From assembly GCA_964593585.1 (NCBI GenBank), contig CAZQIZ010000004.1:1-64000 (forward strand): a stretch of DNA of 64,000 nt. Reading direction: 5' to 3'. Below, piece after piece: positions 59,914-64,000 of the stretch. The translations under genes and the position numbers were made by a program. The DNA is from JACQFV01 sp964593585 (GTDB lineage: Bacteria; Zixibacteria; MSB-5A5; WJJR01). Under the pieces are notes generated by a model. The model ran no database searches, had not been told where the DNA came from, and worked only from the letters and a program-made list of their open reading frames with translations. Positions within the stretch are counted from its first letter, which is position 1. Each line of letters starts with the position of its first letter.

Positions 59914-61650
59914 CTAGGCGCGGACAGCGGCCGGGGCCGATGCCGTTGTCGGACAACGCTTGAAGTAGATGGTGAAGGTCGTGCCCTCGCCCTTGCGTGT
60001 GTCAACCAAAATCCGACCGCCGCAGTTGTCGACCAAGCGCTTGACCACGGCCAACCCGAGACCTGTGCCATTGGTCTTGGTCGACACGAAGGGTTCATAG
60101 AGCCGGGCGAGGACTTGATCGGGGATGCCGGTGCCCTCGTCGCAGACGGCGATGGCGGTCCAATCGCCCTCGGGCAGGATGCCGTCGGGACGATCGCGGC
60201 GGGTGACGGTGTGATTGCGGAGCCGAACCACAACGCGGCGGAGACCGCGCGGCGATTCAAGGCCATTGAAGATCAAGTTGAGAAGAATCTGCTTGAGATG
60301 GTCGGGATCGGCCTCGACCATCACCGTGCGGTCGGCGATCTCCGCGTCCAACTCGATCGGACCGATGCCCAACTGCTGAAAGCGGCGCCGGGTGATCTCG
60401 AACACTTCATCGAGCGCGGTGGCGACACAGACGCGGCCCGTGACGACCGGCGAGATGCGCGCATACAGCAGAAAGTCGCTGAGGATCTTGTTGAGCCGCG
60501 CCGATTCCTTCACGATCAGGTCAAGCAATTGCGCGTTCTCGCCGGAGACATCGAGGTCATTGCGCAAAACTTCGACCGAGCCGGAAATTGCCGCCAGCGG
60601 ATTGCGGATCTCGTGCGCGATGCCGGCGGACAGTTCGCCGATGGCCGCCAGACGGTCCTGCCGACGCATCTTCTCCTCGATCTCCTTCACCTCGGTCAAG
60701 TCGGCGAAGACCGCGATGATGCCGCGCGAACGGCCATTGGCCCCCGAAAGAACCGACGTGGAGATGCCCACGGGCAGCGTCTTGCCATCGGGACGATGGA
60801 TCGTCAGCTCGGAACGGCAGTCCATCTGTTGCGTGGCCAGCACCCAGTCCAGACGCTCGGCCAATTCCGGGTAGGCAACACCGAGCGCCTCGCGGAGGTG
60901 GCGTCCGCGGATCTTCTTTTCGGGGATGCCGAGAATTTCTTCGGCGGCGCGATTGAAGTAGACGATGTGCCCGCCCAGATCGAGCGTGAGCACACCGGAG
61001 CGCAGGTGCTTGAGAATGTCGCCGGTTTCCAACTTGGCGATCTTGAGCGCTTCGGACGTGTGCGCCAGCGCCTCGTCCTTGGAATAGAGGCGCTCGGCGA
61101 GGTACCCCCCGGCGAAGGCGCAGAGGAAGAAGATGCAGAGGCGCAGGAAGATGGTGTAGAAGTCCTCATCGGACAGTTGCCCCAGCGCGCCCCAGAGCTC
61201 CGGCGACCACAGTTGGCGGGCGTGACGGCCGGCTTCGATCCAGACCGCGGTGAAGAATGCCCCCGAGGCGATGCCCGCCACCAGCAGGGTGCCGACCAGC
61301 CGGTACGACAACGCCGCCGAGATGATTGTCATCAGGTACAGCGAGTTGTACGGCGAGCGCATGCCGCCGGTGAAGTACACGATCATGGAGATGACCGCCA
61401 GTTCCGCGGCCACCTGCAATCCGAGAATGTTCGAAAAGAGAAACGGCACTCGCAACCGGCGGCCCAAAAGCAGCAGGGCGACCGCGGCGGCGCTCAGCGC
61501 CACGTAGATCAAGAGCGCGGTCTGCAGCGAAGGGGACACCGACAGGTGAGGCCAGGCGAGCGCGGCGGTGACCGCGCAGGTCACGGCGCGGGTGGCTAGA
61601 ATCCAGGCCGGACGTGCGCCCTGATGCTGGCGGCGGGAGTAGATCAGCAT
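59914..61650 (-). CDS. PilS-like sensor histidine kinase
   Basis: 578 residues from ATG at 61650 (a TTG at 61692 is possible). Six membrane helices in the first 190 residues (LQTALLIYVALSAAAVALLL, LQVAAELAVISMIVYFTGGM, IFLRLCIFFLCAFAGGYLAE), a PAS domain (SGVLTLDLGGHIVYFNRAAE, EILGIPEKKIRGRHLREAL), and the HK core: H-box LSAGIAHEIRNPLAAISGS near residue 343, N-box QILLNLIFNGLESPRG, G1 AVCDEGTGIPD, G2 TKTNGTGLGLAVVKRLV. The membrane N-domain plus PAS plus the pil location fits PilS, which with PilR controls pilin synthesis; the PilR partner is not seen here. Ends 78 bp from pilC. Confidence 0.9.
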   Translation of the reverse strand: MLIYSRRQHQGARPAWILATRAVTCAVTAALAWPHLSVSPSLQTALLIYVALSAAAVALLLLGRRLRVPFLFSNILGLQVAAELAVISMIVYFTGGMRSPYNSLYLMTIISAALSYRLVGTLLVAGIASGAFFTAVWIEAGRHARQLWSPELWGALGQLSDEDFYTIFLRLCIFFLCAFAGGYLAERLYSKDEALAHTSEALKIAKLETGDILKHLRSGVLTLDLGGHIVYFNRAAEEILGIPEKKIRGRHLREALGVAYPELAERLDWVLATQQMDCRSELTIHRPDGKTLPVGISTSVLSGANGRSRGIIAVFADLTEVKEIEEKMRRQDRLAAIGELSAGIAHEIRNPLAAISGSVEVLRNDLDVSGENAQLLDLIVKESARLNKILSDFLLYARISPVVTGRVCVATALDEVFEITRRRFQQLGIGPIELDAEIADRTVMVEADPDHLKQILLNLIFNGLESPRGLRRVVVRLRNHTVTRRDRPDGILPEGDWTAIAVCDEGTGIPDQVLARLYEPFVSTKTNGTGLGLAVVKRLVDNCGGRILVDTRKGEGTTFTIYFKRCPTTASAPAAVRA

Positions 61651-61727
61651 GCGCGTAATGCCCCGGCAGACCAACGGCGGCGCTCGCCGCAAAGGCGCGC
61701 GCCGCCGCTGGATCGGATGGTTGTCAC

Positions 61728-62927
61728 CTACTTGATCTTGCCGATGATGTCGAACATCGGCAGGTACATGGCAATCAGGATGCCGCCAATCACCACGCCC
61801 ATGAAGACGATGATGACCGGCTCGATAATCGACGTCAGCGCGCTGACCGCGGCGTCGACTTCCTCATCATAGAAGTCCGCGATCTTCGAGAGCATTTCGT
61901 CCAGACCGCCGGTCTTTTCACCGACCGAGATCATCTGGGTCACCATCGGCGGGAACACGCCGGTGTCGCGCAGCGGCCCGGTGATCGTGTCGCCTTCGGC
62001 GATCGACACCACCGACTTGCGGATCGCATCCGAGATGACCCGGTTGCCCGCAGTCTTGGCCGTGATCTCGAGGGCGTCAAGAATCGAGACACCCGAGGAG
62101 AGCAGCGTACCCAACGTCCGGGTGAAGCGCGAAATGGCGCTCTTGCGAATCAGCGTCCCGATCAACGGCGCGCGCAGCATCATCTTGTCGAAGCGCAGGC
62201 GCCCCTTGTCGGTCTTAACCCAGTAACGGAAGGCGATGGCGCCGGCGATCAGGCCGCCGAAAATGAACAGGATGTTGCTGCGGAGAAACTCGGAAATACC
62301 GAGCACCACCTGGGTGGGCTTCGGCAGTTCGGCGCCGAGTCCGGAGAACATCTTGGCGAACACCGGCACGATGTAGGTGAGCATGGCGAAGGTGACGCCG
62401 ACCGCGACGATGACGATGACGGTCGGGTAGACCATCGCGCCGCGCACCTTGCGGATCAGGGCGTCGGCTTTCTCACGGTAGTTGGCCAGACGGACCAGGA
62501 TCGTATCCAGCGCGCCACCGATTTCGCCCGCCTCCACCATGTTCACGTAGAGATCGTCGAAGACCTTCTTGTGCTTGCCGAGCGCCTCGGCCAGCGTCGA
62601 GCCGGACGAGACTGAGTCCTTCACCTGAGCGATGATCTTGCGCAGCTCGGCCGACTCCATCTGCTTGGACAGAATGTCGAGGCACTGGACCATCGGCAGA
62701 CCGGCGCTGATCATCGTCGCAAACTGCCGGGTGAAGCGCGAGATGTGGATCTTCTTGATCCCCGTGCCGAGCTTGATGTGGATTTCGGAGGATTTGCGGT
62801 TGACGGAATCGACCGCAATCTTCTTCTGGCGGAGCAGACGGTCGAGTTCCGTCTTGTTGCGGGCCTTCAGTTGCCCCGCCACGACGGTTCCGGCGGCCGT
62901 CTTCCCTTTGTACTCAAACAGAGGCAC
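61728..62927 (-). CDS. pilC: Type IV pilus inner-membrane protein PilC (GspF family)
   Basis: 399 residues from GTG at 62927 behind GGAGGGGAAC. Typical T2SF domain pair: PLFEYKGKTAAGTVVAGQLK, FTRQFATMISAGLPMVQCLD, GSTLAEALGKHKKVFDDLYV, MVEAGEIGGALDTILVRLAN, then membrane helices (YPTVIVIVAVGVTFAMLTYI) and the second half with LIRKSAISRFTRTLGTLLSS and EKTGGLDEMLSKIADFYDEE, ending in EPVIIVFMGVVIGGILIAMY. Forms the platform of the pilus machine. Overlaps the pilT stop by 14 bp, so PilT and PilC are translationally linked. Confidence 0.97.
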   Translation of the reverse strand: MPLFEYKGKTAAGTVVAGQLKARNKTELDRLLRQKKIAVDSVNRKSSEIHIKLGTGIKKIHISRFTRQFATMISAGLPMVQCLDILSKQMESAELRKIIAQVKDSVSSGSTLAEALGKHKKVFDDLYVNMVEAGEIGGALDTILVRLANYREKADALIRKVRGAMVYPTVIVIVAVGVTFAMLTYIVPVFAKMFSGLGAELPKPTQVVLGISEFLRSNILFIFGGLIAGAIAFRYWVKTDKGRLRFDKMMLRAPLIGTLIRKSAISRFTRTLGTLLSSGVSILDALEITAKTAGNRVISDAIRKSVVSIAEGDTITGPLRDTGVFPPMVTQMISVGEKTGGLDEMLSKIADFYDEEVDAAVSALTSIIEPVIIVFMGVVIGGILIAMYLPMFDIIGKIK

Positions 62928-64000
62928 GTTCCCCTCCTAACCCGGCGCGCGCACGGACCGAACCGGTTTCCTTGGCGCGCGCGATGATGTCGTCGAGTTC
63001 CTGCGGGTTCGACGACCGCGCGACCGCGTCACCGTATGTAATCTTCCGCTGGAGGTACAGTTCCGCCAGCGACTGGTTCATGGTCCGCATGCCGTACTTC
63101 TGACCGGCCTGAATCAAACTGTAGATCTGGTGAATCTTGTCGTCGCGGATGGTGGCTCGGATGGCCGGCGTGCAGATCAGGATCTCCATCGCCAGGACGC
63201 GCCCGCCGCCGATCTTCGGAATCAGTTGCTGGGAGACAATCGCCTGCAGCACGAACGAGAGCGCCACACGCACCTGCTCCTGCTGGTTGACCGGGAAGAC
63301 GTCGATGATACGGTTGATCGACTCGGCCGCCGAGTTGGTGTGCAGGGTCGCGAACGCGAGGTGACCGGTCTCCGAAATGCTGAGCGCCGCCTCGACGGTT
63401 TCGAGGTCGCGCATCTCGCCGACGAGAACGACGTCGGGGTCTTCACGCAGGGCGTACTTGAGCGCCGAGGCGAACGACATCGTGTCGGTGTTGACTTCGC
63501 GCTGATTGACGATCGAGGACTGATGCCGATGGAGGTACTCGATCGGGTCCTCCACGGTGATGATGTGCGAGAAGTGCTCGCGGTTGATCTTGTCGATCAA
63601 CGCCGCCAGGGAGGTCGACTTACCCGATCCGGTCGGTCCGGTGATCAGCACCAGGCCGCGCGGCAGATCGGCCAGTTCGGCCACGACTTTCGGTATCCCC
63701 AGCTCGTCGAAGGTGGGGATGCTGAAGGGAATCTGGCGGATGGCGATGGCCACATTGCCGCGCTGGACGAACACGTTGCAGCGGAAGCGGCTGAGATTCT
63801 CGATCCCGAACGACAGATCGAGCTCCCAGGTTTCCTCGAAGCGCTTGCGCTGCTTCTCGTTCATGATGCTGTAGGCCAGCTTCTTGGTCTGCTCGGGCGT
63901 GAGAACGTCCGCGTCCAAACTTTGCAGACGGCCGTCGATGCGCAAACGCGGCGGCGATCCGACCGTCAGGTGCAAGTCGGAGGCGCGGCGTTCGGCCATG
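62914..64000 (-). CDS. pilT: Type IV pilus retraction ATPase PilT (cut by the window end)
   Basis: 361 residues visible, starting at the window edge with AERRASDLHLTVGSPPRLRI; the usual PilT N-terminus (about 10 more residues, MELNxxL type) lies beyond 64000, so the gene is partial at the 5' end. PilT hallmarks: Walker A ITGPTGSGKSTSLAALIDK, Asp box EDPIEYLHRHQSSIVNQREV, Walker B PDVVLVGEMRDLETVEAALS, His box TGHLAFATLHTNSAAESINR and the PilT-specific AIVSQQLIPKIGGGRVLAME. C-terminal GMRTMNQSLAELYLQRKI is PilT-like. Drives pilus retraction/twitching and DNA uptake. Confidence 0.95.
   Translation of the reverse strand, partial: MAERRASDLHLTVGSPPRLRIDGRLQSLDADVLTPEQTKKLAYSIMNEKQRKRFEETWELDLSFGIENLSRFRCNVFVQRGNVAIAIRQIPFSIPTFDELGIPKVVAELADLPRGLVLITGPTGSGKSTSLAALIDKINREHFSHIITVEDPIEYLHRHQSSIVNQREVNTDTMSFASALKYALREDPDVVLVGEMRDLETVEAALSISETGHLAFATLHTNSAAESINRIIDVFPVNQQEQVRVALSFVLQAIVSQQLIPKIGGGRVLAMEILICTPAIRATIRDDKIHQIYSLIQAGQKYGMRTMNQSLAELYLQRKITYGDAVARSSNPQELDDIIARAKETGSVRARAGLGGERASV

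Overview
The window is about 64 kb of GC-rich, densely packed chromosome from a diderm (Gram-negative-type) bacterium. Evidence for the envelope type is the LptF/LptG pair, several predicted outer-membrane beta-barrels, lipoproteins and type IV pilus genes. Exported proteins with FlgD-like/Por-type C-terminal tails, lamin-tail domains, a dockerin-like repeat and a PorV-like barrel fit an uncultured FCB-group lineage (Zixibacteria or a relative). That placement is inference from protein style; no rRNA gene is present. There are two tRNA genes and no phage, IS element or CRISPR array.

Layout. 0.3-2.1 kb: aminotransferase plus sugar transferase (edge of a surface-glycan cluster). 2.1-9.4 kb: lipoprotein, tRNA-Gly, secreted subtilase, a polar amino-acid ABC transporter, a PspC/LiaF-like envelope pair, and an isoaspartyl methyltransferase. 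9.5-13 kb: holA, ECF sigma and anti-sigma, and a small RNase H-like protein. 13.1-21.6 kb: a tightly overlapping set: sigma-54 activator (with GAFTDA in place of GAFTGA), barrel with a possible helix-hairpin-helix remnant, 1088-residue lamin-tail repeat protein, PorV-like barrel, then dgt. 21.6-25.9 kb: rnr, mreB and yhaM-like exonuclease. 26-28.6 kb: lptF-lptG. 28.7-36.8 kb: pirin, HAD hydrolase, NIPSNAP-like protein, ahcY, metK, sugar nucleotidyltransferase, and a TPR sigma-54 activator coupled to a small secreted protein. 37.3-45.9 kb: SnoaL-like protein, a pyrophosphate-type phosphofructokinase, two barrels, gap-pgk-tpiA-secG, tRNA-Leu, tag and a DHFR-like protein. 46-54.4 kb: HEPN/MNT pair, glyS, recO, ftsB-like, eno, a VWA membrane protein and a polyprenyl diphosphate synthase. 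54.5-59.7 kb: a barrel remnant, dockerin-bearing and phage-tail-like secreted proteins, a Ser/Thr kinase-TPR regulator and a Cys-rich secreted protein. 59.9-64 kb: PilS-like kinase, pilC and pilT (cut by the window end).

Most genes are housekeeping. The most unusual parts are (i) the activator/barrel/lamin-tail/PorV-like operon at 14.4-21.6 kb, (ii) the tandem 16-bp palindromes spaced exactly 21 bp apart upstream of the secreted-peptide/TPR-activator operon near 37 kb, (iii) a 15-unit heptamer repeat between gap and pgk, and (iv) a dispersed ATTGC...GCAAT palindromic repeat at three loci, twice as inverted pairs. Promoter-like sites share good TTGAC-type -35 hexamers but weak -10s, so promoter calls are tentative. 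All functions are read from protein motifs and context; no database search was run.
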